Assembly (NCBI GenBank): GCA_037903355.1
Contig: JBAJFE010000014.1
Span: 3,348,001 to 3,412,000 of the forward strand
Source: Trichuris trichiura
Taxonomy: Eukaryota; Nematoda; Enoplea; Trichinellida; Trichuridae
DNA length: 64,000 bases
Direction: 5' to 3'
Shown here: positions 21,785-34,000 of the stretch, one piece after another
Position numbering within the stretch: position 1 is the stretch's first letter
How the letters are laid out: each line of letters begins with the position of its first letter
Made by a program: the position numbers and the translations under genes
The notes under the pieces: model-generated
The model's database searches: none
Seen by the model: only the letters and a program-made list of their open reading frames with translations
What the model was told of the DNA's origin: nothing

Positions 21785-22276
21785 CAAGCAATTGCTTTCG
21801 CATGAAGGTTTGCTTGTTGGTTACGATGAATCACTTCCCATTACTCTCACGTGCGACGCATTGCAGTACGGCAAAGGAACCGTGTTAGCCTGCGACATGG
21901 GGAAAAGAGGCGAAGCACTAATAGCCTTCTTTTCACGAACGATGACTCCGACAGAACGCAACTACGCTCAAATAGACCGCGAAGCGCTGGCCATCGTCAG
22001 CAGCGTGAAAAAATTCCACGATTCCACCTTTACGGCCATCGGGTTTACGATCGTGACAGATCATAAGCCCTTACTGGGATTGTTCGCCCCAGAAAAGGCT
22101 ACGCCTCCAATACTTTCACCGCGATTGCTACGCTGGTCACAGCTACTAAGAGCGTACAATTACGAACTACTGTACCGTCCTGGCAACGGCATTCCACACG
22201 CAGATGGTCTAAGCAGACTACCAGCTCCTTCAGCTGAAATTCGCATCCCGCCTCTGGCCGAAGTCCGCTTTCTATA
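21785..22276 (+). pseudogene. Gypsy RNase H, continued after the inner element
   Basis: Continues the gypsy pol frame that stops at 17559. It shows LTCDALQYGKGTVL, then FFSRTMTPTERNYAQIDREALA and VTDHKPLLGLF, the ordered RNase H blocks with their acidic residues, followed by the tether ending HADGLSRLP. A stop at 22274-22276 comes right after it, where the integrase should begin. Confidence 0.88.
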
Positions 22277-22700
22277 GGAGTTGCCGCCACTAAACGCGCC
22301 TCGACCGTCTTCATCCCGATTTCGCGGTTATGCGCCAGAGCAAGATAGATGACGTTACGTTGTCGAACAAACCGCGCGTTTTACAGGCCAAACAACCTGT
22401 GTACGTCAAGAATTTTTCCGCTGGTCCAAAGTGGACGCCTGCGGTCATCACTCAGCCCACGGGCCCAGTCTCATACAGAGCGATTACATCTGACGGGAAG
22501 GTCGTGCATCGTCATGTCGACCACATTCTGCCGGACAATCTTGCTGACCCAGATTCAGGACAAGCAAAGTCCACAGAAAGGCTTCACATGGATCATGATG
22601 AAGAAGGAACACTCAACGTCCGCGGCACCGCCAATTTCGTCACGTCCAATAAGGACTCGTCGCCCGCCCCCATATCTACGCGATTATGTCATCTAAGGGT
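22277..22700 (+). pseudogene. Gypsy integrase C-terminal remnant
   Basis: Only the C-terminal tail is left. It includes a PVYVKNFSAGPKW-like stretch and a GPVSYRAITSDGKVVHRHVDH block typical of the end of gypsy integrases. The zinc domain and DDE core, normally some 250-300 residues, are absent between 22276 and about 22300. A large internal deletion is the simplest explanation. Confidence 0.8.
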
Positions 22701-22707
22701 GCGGTGG

Positions 22708-22873
22708 TGTTGTGTATTGAACGCTGAGACTATTGCACTGTGTATGAACAGAACCTGCGCACTGCGTTACGTTCAGTGGCTCTCTTCTTACGGTGTGTGC
22801 TTCTGAGTGCTTTGCTTAGTAAACTGCTATCTTGGGAAACCCCTTCGGTCCGCATGTACCGCAAAACATGACA
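22708..22873 (+). repeat. Gypsy 3' LTR
   Basis: A 166-bp partner of 15086-15249, more divergent in the first 50 bases. It is preceded by a purine-rich tract AAGGGTGCGGTGG (22695-22707) and followed by the CAAAG target duplication. Confidence 0.88.
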
Positions 22874-23419
22874 CAAAGTTAATAGAACATTTAAAAGGCA
22901 CGCTGTTCGGGTCAATGGATGACGCGAGGTATCCGTAGCAGCTTTTCAGCTACCCGTACATCCTCAACAGCGAAAGATGAAAGATCTATCGTTTTTCTGT
23001 CAGTTGTTCACAACCGTAGAGTGGAGGCTCTTCCAATTGTTCAATGACCTGTTGAATAGTTTATAGCCTCTTTCCAAGCTAATATGGAAAAAATGTAATA
23101 CTGAACGCAGAGGCAAAATGAAGCTTTCAAAATAAACTTGTTTCATGGACGTTCGTTGACTGGCAGAGCAGAACTCATTTTAACTTCTGTGACGACAAGC
23201 GGGTGGGTAAGAAAAAGTCACTCCAAGTTGACGTACAGTAACTGCGCTTGTTTGTGCATGGGGTTCAAAGTTACTGCATACCGTATTTACTCACTTACGA
23301 GGCAACCCCTCCAGGATGAGGACTCTTCTCAGGGACTACCCTGCTGCTGCTGACAATGGAAAAACGTGTTCTCAAAGCTTTGTATCATCACGTGCGTACA
23401 GCGTAGTACAGGTCTGTTC

Positions 23420-23716
23420 CACTTTACGAAGCCCCGCTTTACTAAGTTAAAATGTTACGAAAAAGTTGAATATATACCCGTTACCGCTTTACGAAAGATT
23501 TGCGTGGCCGTTATTTCCTGTTACGAAGGCGGGAGAAGGATGCAATAGCCCCCATAATAGCCATAACATTTTTTCAAAATGGCCAATTTCGATCGAAGCA
23601 GAAGACCAGTTACAACTGTATACGCCTAAGCACTCGTGAATTAGTTACTCGTCTGTCCAGAAGGTTCAACAGCGTCGTACCAATAAATGAAACTCCTGTT
23701 CACCCGCAGTCACAGT
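23420..23716 (+). repeat. Unnamed dispersed repeat, right copy
   Basis: An inverted partner of 13227-13500, with CTTTACGAA-type units (also at 23939-23951) and a block encoding ELVTRLSRRFNSVVPIN. The pair faces across the whole mariner/gypsy nest. It could be the two ends of a larger element or two independent copies. Confidence 0.5.
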
Positions 23717-23719
23717 CCT

Positions 23720-24789
23720 CAGTTCGTTATCTTCCCAATTATAGTAATTGAAACAACAATGAAGTTACGTTATTCCCATTCTATATTTAACTCTTCTCTC
23801 AAAATTATTTCGCTCTCAGAATATTATAGCACCTTTCTTGATATCAAGCCCCATTAAGCAGCGCTGCTTTGTATTCTTCCAAACTTTCTCTGCACAAACT
23901 CATTTGGCATGTTAGATAATAGGAACTGCTGTCCCGGTTTACGAAGGTCTCACGTAACGAACAATTTTTTCAGTTCCATCAACCTTCTCAAAGCAGGGCA
24001 TACCTTTATTTCTTTTCCAATAAACCGTTCATTGAACAAATGTCAGTTTCCGATCCACCTCAACATGTATAATGGGTTTCATTAATAGAATTAATGGTTA
24101 TGGAATATGTCGTTTGATAGAAGATAAAAAGAATGAAGTTACTACCACTCTCCTAAAAGTTCCATCATCTTCGACAGCGGAATGGAATATTTTTAAAGCT
24201 ATTCTCAAGCTAGCGCAAACTTGTGTGAAGGTCGGAGCTGTCATCACCTTGCAGATTACTTAAAAATGTTCTAGAATTATTCAAACCTGCTAATTGATCA
24301 GCTGGCCTTGAGGATGGTGTTTGTCCTTGAATATCATAATCCCGAAATGCTCTTAGTCTTTCGCCAGCAGATACGGAACCAATGGCCCCTCTTTCGACGG
24401 AACAACAGCGTTCCAAATGCATCAGGATTACGTACCTTTGTGTTCAGCAACTGCTTTCCGAATAACTGCTCATGTTTCATTCCTAAGCAGATGTACCTTT
24501 TAATATCAAGCATTTAGCTATATAATCCCCAAAAGCATCACACGAAGCTCGAAACTGATTAGCAACGACAAAAGTTTTGTAATTTGTACTTAAGCACACA
24601 TAGTATTAATACTACGTTCGCTAGTGGTAGTTGCGAATATGTTGTGTTATGTTTCCCCCTTTTAGGCGCCAGAGGCTACAACCATTTCTTCTACCAACCT
24701 TTTCATATTTTCTACTTCCTTAAGAAACATTTTGTGCCGTTTCAGTTTGAACGAATTACCGAGTTATAGTGCAGCGCTCTATTTGTACC
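23720..24789. other. Unassigned DNA upstream of RRP1
   Basis: No gene is supported. Apart from a few more TTTACGAA units near 23940, I see nothing distinctive. The RRP1 promoter should lie in the last part. Confidence 0.4.
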
Positions 24790-26086
24790 ATGACATTTCC
24801 AATCGCGGAGACCTTTTTTGCTCAAAAGTTAGCCAATTCGGATGCCACCATTCGTAAAAGGGCTTTTCTCACGCTGAAGAAATACATTAGACAACGGTGC
24901 AATGGAAAGAAATGTACGTAATAACTTGTTTGGATTAATATGCCTCACTAATATTGCTCCTTGAAGCATTCAGTGTAAGCGATGTTTCTATTCTGTGGAG
25001 AGGATTGTATTATTCCATGTGGCTACAGGACAATCCAGTTAAACAAGAGAACTTGGCAGATCAAATTGCCGATTTGATTGGGGCATTCAAGTCCGCTCGT
25101 CAAAAACTTGTTTTTGTGAAAGTTTTCTTCACCGAAATTGGAAAGCAGTGGTATAATTTGGATAAATGGCGAATGGACAAATATATGATGGTGGCAAAAC
25201 TGCTGTCATTGGAGTAATCTTATTTATTGTCTTTTAGTTAATGCGTCGCTTCTTTCGCGCAATAGTTCGTCTTTTGAACGACCAAAATTGGAACGATCCG
25301 TTATTTTGTCAAGTTAGCCGTATATTCGAGCGCACAGTTTTCAATCCTTCTGTTCATGAATATCCAGAAGGGATTAAATTGCATTTCACATCACTATATT
25401 TGGACGAGCTGGACTCAAGCAGTGGCGATAAGTTGAACTCTCGACAAGTGACCACTCTGTTAAAACCGTACATTAATCTTCTTGCACAGAACATAAGGTA
25501 GTTTTCTGAATACGCTGCTCATCATATGTGTGGATATCTTTCAGTTCCAGTTTCGAGACAGTTATTCGTGAAGAAGTGTTCGATGCTATACTTCTGGAAG
25601 CATCGCGAAATATTTCACAACCAGGTAATGGTGCTCAAAATTGCGGCTTACAGGTAATAGCTAGTCCCCTTGGAGGCTAGTATTGCCAATATGTTATTCA
25701 AGTTTGACTTCACGAAGATAGCCGAGGCGATATTTGCCGTTGCTAAAGAAGTTAAAGACGCTAAGAAAAGAGAAGTACTATACGACATTGTCAAGAGGTA
25801 TTCTTGTTGCTTCAGTTTTCAAGATGCTTCATAGCTTCTCTATTGAAGATTCCACCTAGTCGCCTCCAACATTGATCCTCTACAGGAAGAATTGAATACG
25901 GCTTATGAATCTGATGATGAATCCATAAACACAGATATGGTAAGGGTGGACTAATTGGTTGAAAGTACTCTATTGTTTACGTTTTGCTGAAGGTCGAAAG
26001 CGCAGCAAACGATTTATTATTGCAAAGCAAATCGGCGAAAAAATGCAGAAAGAGTTCAGTTCGGGGTCGAAACCAGAAAGGGAACA
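24790..26086 (+). CDS. rrp-1: RRP1/Nop52-family ribosome biogenesis protein (3' end unresolved)
   Basis: A nucleolar protein needed for pre-rRNA processing and large-subunit assembly. Seven exons splice cleanly: 24790-24917, 24974-25190, 25238-25497, 25545-25624, 25665-25797, 25849-25939 and 25993-26086. Introns are 40-56 nt, including one of 47 nt. The NOP52 domain fills the first six exons. It shows FAQKLANSDATIRKRAFLTL at the N-terminus, then LWRGLYYSMWLQD, and the strongly conserved WRMDKYMMLMRRFFR block across exons 2-3. Exon 7 is basic (SKSAKKCRKSS), like the usual tail. It ends at a GTAAGT donor, so more exons follow. A small exon at 26509-26544 (basic) fits in phase, but the true stop is not identified and a pogo-like element lies there. 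Confidence 0.85.
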
Positions 26087-26307
26087 GTAAGTATCGTAAA
26101 TTAGCTTCGTGCATTGGCGGTAGTTTGATGTGCTTCTTTTACCCGTAAGGTGTGATCGCCAAATTAACGGTTTCTTTGAAGCAGCTATTTTAACGTGCAT
26201 GTTTCAAGTGAGGTGCAACGAGATTCTCATTCAGTGTAATACTGAAACAGAATTGTCCGATTTCACAATTGTTTTCGTGCTGTTAGTTTCAGCGTTCAAT
26301 GTAAGTA

Positions 26308-26892
26308 CAGTGAAACATCGTTAAATGAACTCTACTTGCCGAATGGTCGTTCGGGTACTGAAAACAACCGATATCGGAGGGGTCAACTGACATGCGGGTA
26401 CCATGTCATACACATGCGAAATGTTTGAATATTCCAAGCTTTATAATGTGTTTGTGTGTTTTCATTACCACAAGTTCCTTAACAGAAAAGTAGTCTTCAA
26501 TTTTAGGAAATCGGCAGAAGAGATACAAATTCAAGTTTGAGGTTTGTACGCTTAATTTGAAAAAGTAATGCAATAATGGTGAAACTTGCAAGTGCTATTC
26601 AAGGACTAGAGCAAAACAGTAGCACAGAGCGACGCAATGATTTCGAAGCATCTAGCGTACTAACTGTTCTACTAGTCGTGCCAGATCCTTCCGTATTATT
26701 GAATAATTTGTTCGGGTTGCGCTTTCTAGGGTTAACAGCAGTTCGAATTAATCCTGCTAGAAATTAAAACATATTCCGATTCGTATAGGGATCCTGGCAC
26801 CACAGCTAGAAAATTACTCATTTGTTGTGTGCAGCTATCGTTCTGCACTTCTGATTCGCATAATCGAAAGTTCGTATAATGATGTTTCATTG
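26308..26892. mobile_element. Possible pogo/Tigger-like element in the RRP1 3' region
   Basis: The left end is CAGTGAAACATCGTTAAATG after a TA. The reverse complement of the right end reads CAATGAAACATCATTATACG, a similar inverted end, but the TA is CA on the right. The span includes a candidate RRP1 exon, so either the exon or the element call may be wrong. Confidence 0.4.
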
Positions 26893-27099
26893 CATTGCCT
26901 TCGAGTGCATTTTATGCACCTTTCTCGTTAAGTGTCTGCCATTGGCATTGTTTCCTTTTGTTCTGATAGGTCCAGGCTTAAGCTCAGAACAACTGTTATC
27001 TCGTTTCCAAATTATTGTTGTGGCCTCACCACTAAGCCTTATCCCAAGCCCACGGTTCAGGCTTTCCTAAGCCTAAGCGAAAAGCTGAATCTATTAGAG

Positions 27100-28150
27100 C
27101 AAAATGCAAGGAATGTCAGTGCAAACTGAATTAGTAGATAGTGGTGGTGTAGCGGGTAGATAATAGGTTACGTCTTTTTTCGTTGTATATCGAGGGACTT
27201 ATGGGACTTTAAGGCTTCCACCTTGTTTTATTAGAGGTTGGTTTTCCTTCAAGCGCCAGAGATGGCATAATTCCGAAGCATTGAGAACAGTTGATTTGGC
27301 TCGGGAAAAATGCTCAGTTTCTGTTGTTTCATCAGGATACTCTTTTTCCTAAAACGATTTAAAGCAATAATTTCAGTTTTTCTCTTGCAGAAGGAAGAGG
27401 AAAGAAGCGCCAGAGTCAACACAAAGAGTCGTTGCCCAAACGACGCTGTCAGACTTAGATGAAGTACGATGACTATTCGATTTTAACTGTACGACAGACA
27501 GTATTGTCCCTCTAAGTCAGTTGGTTATATGGTTTTCGCAGTTCTTTTGTTTTTTTAACGACTTTACGGCCTAAATGTAGCTTTCACAGGCGTTCGTGTT
27601 AGTTCTGATCCGTTTTTCTTTAGAGGGCAATCCCTGCCGTCTGATTTAATATTTGAAAATTCCTATAGCGTATTTCTATTTTAAAAAGTAACAGTAATAT
27701 TATTTTTATTATTACTAGCTTCTGAATATCACCAGTTCAGAGCAGTGCAGCACAAGGTTCTAGAAAAAGACGTTAAAGAATTCACAGATGTAGAAAAACG
27801 GTAATCTTATTCACTCAACTTTTTTGAGCAAAGCCAATCTGGTAGCTGTTGAACGCATTGCCTACCTGCTGCCAGAATGCTAGCTGAAGGTAATCGGAAG
27901 CAAAGGAAACTATTAGTTTGAGTAAACAACATTGCTGCAACTTCATTAAAAGAGCAATTTAAATTTTTTTCTTTTTTCTCTTTCTTTTCGCGGAAGAAAA
28001 AGAAAGAAGAAAAATTTAGAAAAACCCGTTGCGAAGAAAAAGAGAAAAAATGAATCAGGTCTGCGCGGGCACCAAAAAAAGAGAAGCAATTTAAATTGTC
28101 TGAAAGTCGGGCGAGGTTAGCCATGAGCCCAGTAGTAACGACTATTTGAA
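27100..28150. other. Region after RRP1, possible late exons and a pyrimidine/purine tract
   Basis: Basic stretches after plausible acceptors (about 27391 and 27740) could be the last RRP1 exons but cannot be joined with confidence. About 27957-28080 is a T-rich run followed by an A-rich run that could fold back on itself. Confidence 0.35.
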
Positions 28151-28370
28151 GACTTTCATAGTTGATCTTATGGTTCACGGGTTTCGACTGCTGGATGTAT
28201 CTGTAAGTAAACTTCAAAATGCCCTACCAACGGATGGATGAGCAAATTGTTAGAGAAATTACAGAACAAATCGAATACCGTACGTTTCGGAACTGCTCGT
28301 GTTCCGTCGTCAGCAGTGTTGGGGAGCAGTATTTGAAGACTGGATTTTTTGTGAAGGGTCATTGAGACTG
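28150..28370 (-). repeat. Solo Penelope-type terminal repeat with hammerhead-like core
   Basis: Carries CTACCAACGGATGGATGAGC and the flanking sequence of the arms at 34.8-35.2 kb. On the minus strand 28313-28285 reads CTGACGA, C, GGAAC/GTTCC stem with a 7-nt loop, GAAA, an intact hammerhead-like core. No endonuclease is attached, so this is a solo terminal repeat. Confidence 0.65.
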
Positions 28371-31047
28371 AGTCCTAATAGCTCCGGATTGAAAATTGAT
28401 TTCTCTGAACGGCTCTTGCCGTAAGTACAGTTTATCCTATGACGCTTTACCAACCTCTTACTAAATGTTACGTTTTCGAAACGTATGCTCCACCCAGCTC
28501 CTGTGATTTCCACTGCTGCAAAATAAATTTTTGTTTTCCACAATTTTCGCGACTACTCACATCTCATTGTCAGCGCAAAAGGAACAAGTTTAGGTTACAG
28601 GATAGCATGGAACAGCTTAAATGTGTAAGACAGCGGAGGTTGGTTACATGAATTAGAGTTCAAAGCTTTTGTAGTTGTAAACTTCGTTTCCAAATCCATG
28701 TCTGAATGTGAGGTCAGCGTGACGTCATCTTGTAAGAATCTAAAAGGGCATGCTCCCAAATTGTTAATTAAGTGTACGGATTCCGCTTACCGCTGCTCGT
28801 GATTCACGGTTAATGGCGTTGTTATCCCTTGCGAAAACTGTTTCTTTGATCTTACGTAGAGCAAGGCATGATAGCCCCAGAACATTGGAGGGCATGTTGC
28901 AGAACTACAATGCCCTAGTTGCTTTTTCCATTGCCATCGTGAGCTCAAGTGATTGGGGCCTTTTACTTTAGGTTTTGTTTTCTTGTAGCAGTGTTCTGGA
29001 AATTGGTGTAATGTGGTGTTTCTGATTTGCCTTTGTGTATGCCGGAACACATTTATTGCAAACAAATGACATCAGACTACTTAGAACTGCCCAATATTTT
29101 AAGTGTGTTTCCAGTTACCGATGTCCTGGATTATGCGGTCTCCTAAAACTTTATAACGACGGACTCTTGTTCCGACCAGTGATATCAACAATCAAGCATG
29201 TCACATTTGGATTATGATGCTACATAGTCTGTGTAGCGCACATGATGACGTCCCGCTTGTCTATTACGTGAAAGACTTTTCACTAGCATGCCTGTGACAC
29301 ATAGTCTAGATATTTTGGAAGAATTATTGATCGGACGAAACTCTGAAAAGAGGAACAAAAATGAACTCCTCACCAAAAAACTGGTAACTTCTTACAAACC
29401 ATCGGAGCATTCATAGGAGACAACCTATTGCCAATTACTGGCAAAATATCCATGAAACATTTCAGAGAGAAAGCTTTATCTACGTTGGCGGATTCTGTAA
29501 CCCCCGCGATTTTTAAATGTTATGTAAATGGAATTTTCACTTTCATAGAAAGCGAATAATAAGAACGTTTTCAAGTCTCTAGTGAAATAAGTGTTAGATG
29601 GTTTCACATAAACGGTGTTATATGTATACTACAGGTGACTGAAATGAGCATTGAAAGGAGTCTTACAAGGTTTCCATTTCGTACACTGGATTTATTTCCG
29701 ACTAATTTCAAAACAGCACTCTTCGAATTCTTTAACCAAACCAGGTTGCGAACTTAACTTTAGGGTATTTTAAATTCATGGTGCATTTATGATATTGGTG
29801 ACAGTTCTTTGCTTCCAGAGTTTTTGCATCCACCCTCGACCCATCCTCAGCGGTAAAAACTAATGGATATGATAGGTGACAACATGCAATTATTTTTCGT
29901 CACTTTCAAAGTATGCTTTTAAAGTGTAAAATGTAAAGCATTCATGGACTTTTTTGTTTTCTCTCAGCCGCCTTCGAACCATGTGCTGTAAAACCCATCT
30001 AGAATAAAGCATTGTTTATTTTTGTTCAATTGGGATACTTTTATGTTTTTTTAAAGTCTTTTTTAATTGCATTGAAGTTTAGGCATAGAAATTTACCTAA
30101 AATTTAATGTGTGCTGAAATTTCATTGAAAATTATGTTCAAACATGAAAAGTGCCCCTGTAGTTGAGTCGTCTACAGTTGAACCATTAGAAGTGTCGTGG
30201 GGCTTCCATTGTGCGATTTAATCCTTTAAGGTGTTTCATGTGTCCTCTTCTTTTTCTTTATTGTCTTATCATTGCAGAAAGGCAATCCTATCTTTCAACT
30301 TGTTCATTCAGCCATTTATTTTTGTTGTCGACTTATCTTCCTTGTAAGATAGAGCAACATTTCGTGAAGTCGATTAAGTTTGACTAAATTTCGTTAAACT
30401 CTACCCCTTCGTTGCAGGTTTAGGTGCGACTGTGCCGAATGTACAAAGCTTCTTTGATTCCTCTTTTGCGTAGGTGGCTGTCCGACATAAGATTTTTGGA
30501 TGAAAACAGTTGTGGCAATGAACTGCAGGTTTAGCCACGGCCGGTGCTTTTAAGGCTTTGTTCAAAGCAGTGGTATGCACCCACAACATACGATAGTGTT
30601 GCCACTTTGTAGAATATTATTCACGGAGTTTTAAACATTTAGGTATTTCATGTATTAGTTGAAGCTGTGTGATGCTGTGCTTCCACTTTTTTTATATAAA
30701 TTAGGCAACAGGCGCGTTTAATCGCATAATTATTCCTCCTTTCCTGCTTAAAAGCATTAACGTGTTTCATTACGCAAAAGGGAACGCAAGTTCCGAATTC
30801 AAATAACACAAGTGATTCTGTCACTGTATTTGACTCGAATAGCAGAATGGTGTTGAATCCTAAGCATAGAGAACTCCCAATGCTTTGCATGCAGATTCGA
30901 CGTTCTATGGCAGTTTTAGATAGTGAACATCTTGGAACCATTGAACGCGTTAGTGGTTACGTCATTTTGCTTATCCGCAGTTGAGGATAAAGATGAGCGA
31001 ACGCTTAAATTTTTTTTTTTACTAGCAAACGGTAAATGCAAAGCTGT
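28371..31047. other. Unassigned intergenic DNA
   Basis: No gene or named element is supported. It lies between the solo Penelope repeat and the 3' end of the tyrosinase-like gene. Small open frames on both strands have no coding features. Confidence 0.4.
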
Positions 31048-34000
31048 TCAAACTTCAAACATTTCTTTTGACAAGGAGCATATCTTTTCAAAATATGTCA
31101 CTGGTTCGTTCGGTGAAAATACGAAGGCATGTGGTATTGTTTTTCTGTTTTCCGTAAGCAAGACACATGTTCCGTCGTCTTCCCAGTGCATTAAAGAGGA
31201 GCAGCTTTTTCCCGCTGGCGAACGCCAAGTGCGACAAAAGTTTTTGCATTCAGAAGAACTTAGAGATTGTTTCACCGCGTCTGCATATCCAGCCAATAAG
31301 AAATGCTCGAAGCGCAAGTAGTAACATTTCGAGCTTCCAGTCGCTTCATCAAAATTGACTTTACCAGTCACTGCGCTGTCAGTGCCACCTGCAACAGTAC
31401 CTTTATGTGTTATAAGAGATGTGTCCTAAGCTTACAGATAAAAATCAAGCTGCCAGAAGGAAACTGTTTTTCCATATTAACTAGATCTGAAACCTTAGAC
31501 GCATAAGGGAACAGCATAAGTTCTCCGCTTGTTTTTGTCTCAGTAAGCGTTATCTCAGCTTCACATGGTTCGAAGCCAATAAAGTCTTTTGAGCGTCGAC
31601 AGTAACTTTCACAATTGCCTGTTTGTGAGTGAGTTGCCTTTATTTGAACTTGTGTCTTTCCTCTACCAAATCGTGGATTTTTCACTTGAACAGGTACGCT
31701 GCCAGGAAGTAGGGCAGGATGTTTTGCTCTGTAAAACTGATTCTTGATTCCATCTCATTCAATATGGAAAAAAAACTCACTGCTCTGACAGAGTTGTCGA
31801 GTAAGTTCCAACGTAATCAGTGCCAGTAGCCTTGATAGTTACCGAACCTCCCTTGTTTTGCGGAGAAACATTTCTGTTTATAACATTTACTATGATCCAT
31901 ACCCACTCTGTATCGATGGTTTTTACAGGCTCGTTAACTACTTTTTCTTGTGCCGTTGCAGAGTCTTTTGAAACCTTTCCAACAATTACCCCTACCGGCA
32001 AAGTTTTTATATATTTCATCTTTTTCCCGTCTGACGCTGTGCAGTCACAGTTGCATGAACAGTCGGTTTCACTTGGTACAGCATTTTGACCATTTTTTTC
32101 TTGATTACCATTTTCAACGTTATCAGGTGGATCAACGTTTAGTTCTGGTATTGGCTCAGCATTTCCTTGACATTTACCTTCAAGGCAATGTCCCTCATAA
32201 CAGATATCTGTATTTTCAAATCCTGCGCATTTTCCTCCAAGTTTTACCTTGCTCATACAACGCGACTTTGCAGTATGGCAAAACAAGTAAGGTGATCTGC
32301 ACGATGGTTGAATGTCACTGCATGTGGGGCGTATGTCGTAAGTGTAAAACTCTTGTGTATACAGATCCGCCAGTCCGTCTTGGTTCTTTATTTGAAAAGG
32401 TTGCATTGTAGTGGATGCGTAATGATTACGATTGCAGCTTTTTGAGTCTTCAGGATAATCAGTTTCTCGTTGTTGCTTTGTTTGTCTTTTCTGGCGAAAC
32501 TGTTCCCAAAGTAGATCCGTAAAAGCATGATGAAAATAGAACACTGGATCTTCCGGAGCTGCAAGCGCCATCTTCATGTGACCGCCAACCCATAGAGTTA
32601 CTCCTCCGTACACCTAAATTCGACCGTTGAATGTTGAACAACTTTTAAGTTGAAAGCTACTAGCTCAAAGAAAGGATCAACGCATGTTGTTAACTCTTCG
32701 TATTTCGTTTTGCTCATAATTGTCTGCACATCTTCAGAACGAAGTAGACTGCCGTACGATGATAATCCTGCTTCTCGAACAATCTTTGCTTCATTATACA
32801 CCGAATGGAGAGTCTTCCATGACTTAAACGGTCCTGCATTTAGGTAGCCGTCGTTATTGCCAAAGAAAGCTTTTGTCCAAATAATTCCATCAGATGGTGC
32901 AGGTAGACTTTCATCCATTGTGGAGTCCCAGTACGGTAATGCTACATCTGCGTCGTACATTCTCAGTGCTAGTTCAAAGCTGCATACAAAAAAATTTTAG
33001 TGGCCATTCTATTAACAGTTAGCGCGGCTCAAGAGCTAGCGGCTGACGATACAAATAATATTCTTATTTCCCGTTACTCGACAACTCGACCGCCCGCTAA
33101 GGCGTTAATAATCTGGAAGTCAGTTCACTGCAGTCCTTATTCTAGTACGAATGAGCGAAGGTTCATTCACATACTGCCTTCATGACATGCTGCCATGCTA
33201 TGCATATTCCAGTCACGATTGGTTCTTATCGAAAGTAAAACAACGAGAATCTGTTTAAAAGCACCAATACGATTTTAACCAAAAATGAGAAAGAAACAGA
33301 GTTTTTGGTAGTAACTTATTCGTTCTCATCTCTGTTCAACTCAGGAAGACGACTTGTAATTGCACTGCTGCAGCACTGGGAAAAAGTTTCGAAACGTTTC
33401 TTACCCATTTTTATTTAAAGTTATGCTGTTTAAATGGGTTGTTTGCCCTAGTTTTTGCTGTTTAAGATTTCGTAAGGGGAACTGCAGTTTTTAATTCCTT
33501 ATTCACTCTCTCGCTTCGTCAGTGCTGAGGTAATATTGTCTTTACGTTCAATCTAAGCGATTAGAATTTTCCTGACAAAGTGACATTGGCCATTACAGTC
33601 GAAACCTTATGAAGTCTGAGTCATGAAAAAGTGCATTTTCACAGAACAGAAAGAATTACTATAGTGATTCGTGTGTTGAAACATGGTAAGTTTTTAAAAA
33701 GCGTCTCCATTTTTATAGCGAGGAAAAGTTTGTTGCTTTACACTGTTTTAATATTGAAAAAAGTTCCAGAGCTTTCAAGGCGCTTGTTACCCGTCGAAGG
33801 CAAAACTAGACGTGTCAATTTACGTCCTTTACTAAAGGTGCATGTTTAAGTGGAAATCATTCAGTGGATTTTATGCTGTCCCGACAAGCATGAATTGTCT
33901 ATTAATGGAACAAGCATTTGAATAGTTGGCGCAGGTCGAAGAAATGCTTCCAATCATGGCACTCATAGAATTGTGCTTTGGGCATTCTATTTATTTCGTG

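Larger units (their letters stand above)
15086..22873 (+). mobile_element. Gypsy-type (Ty3) LTR retroelement, internally split
   Basis: The LTRs are at 15086-15249 and 22708-22873, both TGTTG...ACA. They are flanked by an exact 5-bp duplication CAAAG (15081-15085 and 22874-22878) within a mariner. The internal order is gag, protease, reverse transcriptase, RNase H and an integrase remnant, i.e. Ty3/gypsy order. The two LTRs differ at roughly one base in eight to ten by eye, so the insertion is not recent. Two stop codons, a frameshift and a missing integrase core make it dead. A second LTR element is inserted at 17565-21779. Confidence 0.9.
14028..22930 (+). mobile_element. Mariner copy 2, split in two by a gypsy insertion
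   Basis: The 5' part (14028-15085) starts with the same terminal repeat as copy 1 after a TA at 14026-14027, and carries a frameshifted transposase. It stops at 15085, where a gypsy element begins. Mariner sequence resumes at 22879 with the bases expected from copy 1 (ttaa-agaac-t, then gctgttcg-tcaa-ggatga-gcga) and fades out near 22930. The 3' terminal repeat is not found, so that end was lost or has diverged. Confidence 0.85.

Noticed and set aside
22277..22700. A separate small gene downstream of the gypsy RNase H
   Set aside because: The sequence matches the end of a gypsy integrase and lies between the RNase H and the 3' LTR, so it is part of that element.
30923..31371. Plus-strand open frames over the last exon of the tyrosinase-like gene
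   Set aside because: They are mirror frames of a well-supported minus-strand exon with Cys spacing of a PAN-like domain.
32614..32660. Reading straight through 32660 in exon 2 of the tyrosinase-like gene
   Set aside because: That frame ends at a stop within 20 codons and loses LWVGGHM. A 47-nt intron with good GT and AG sites joins the domain in phase.
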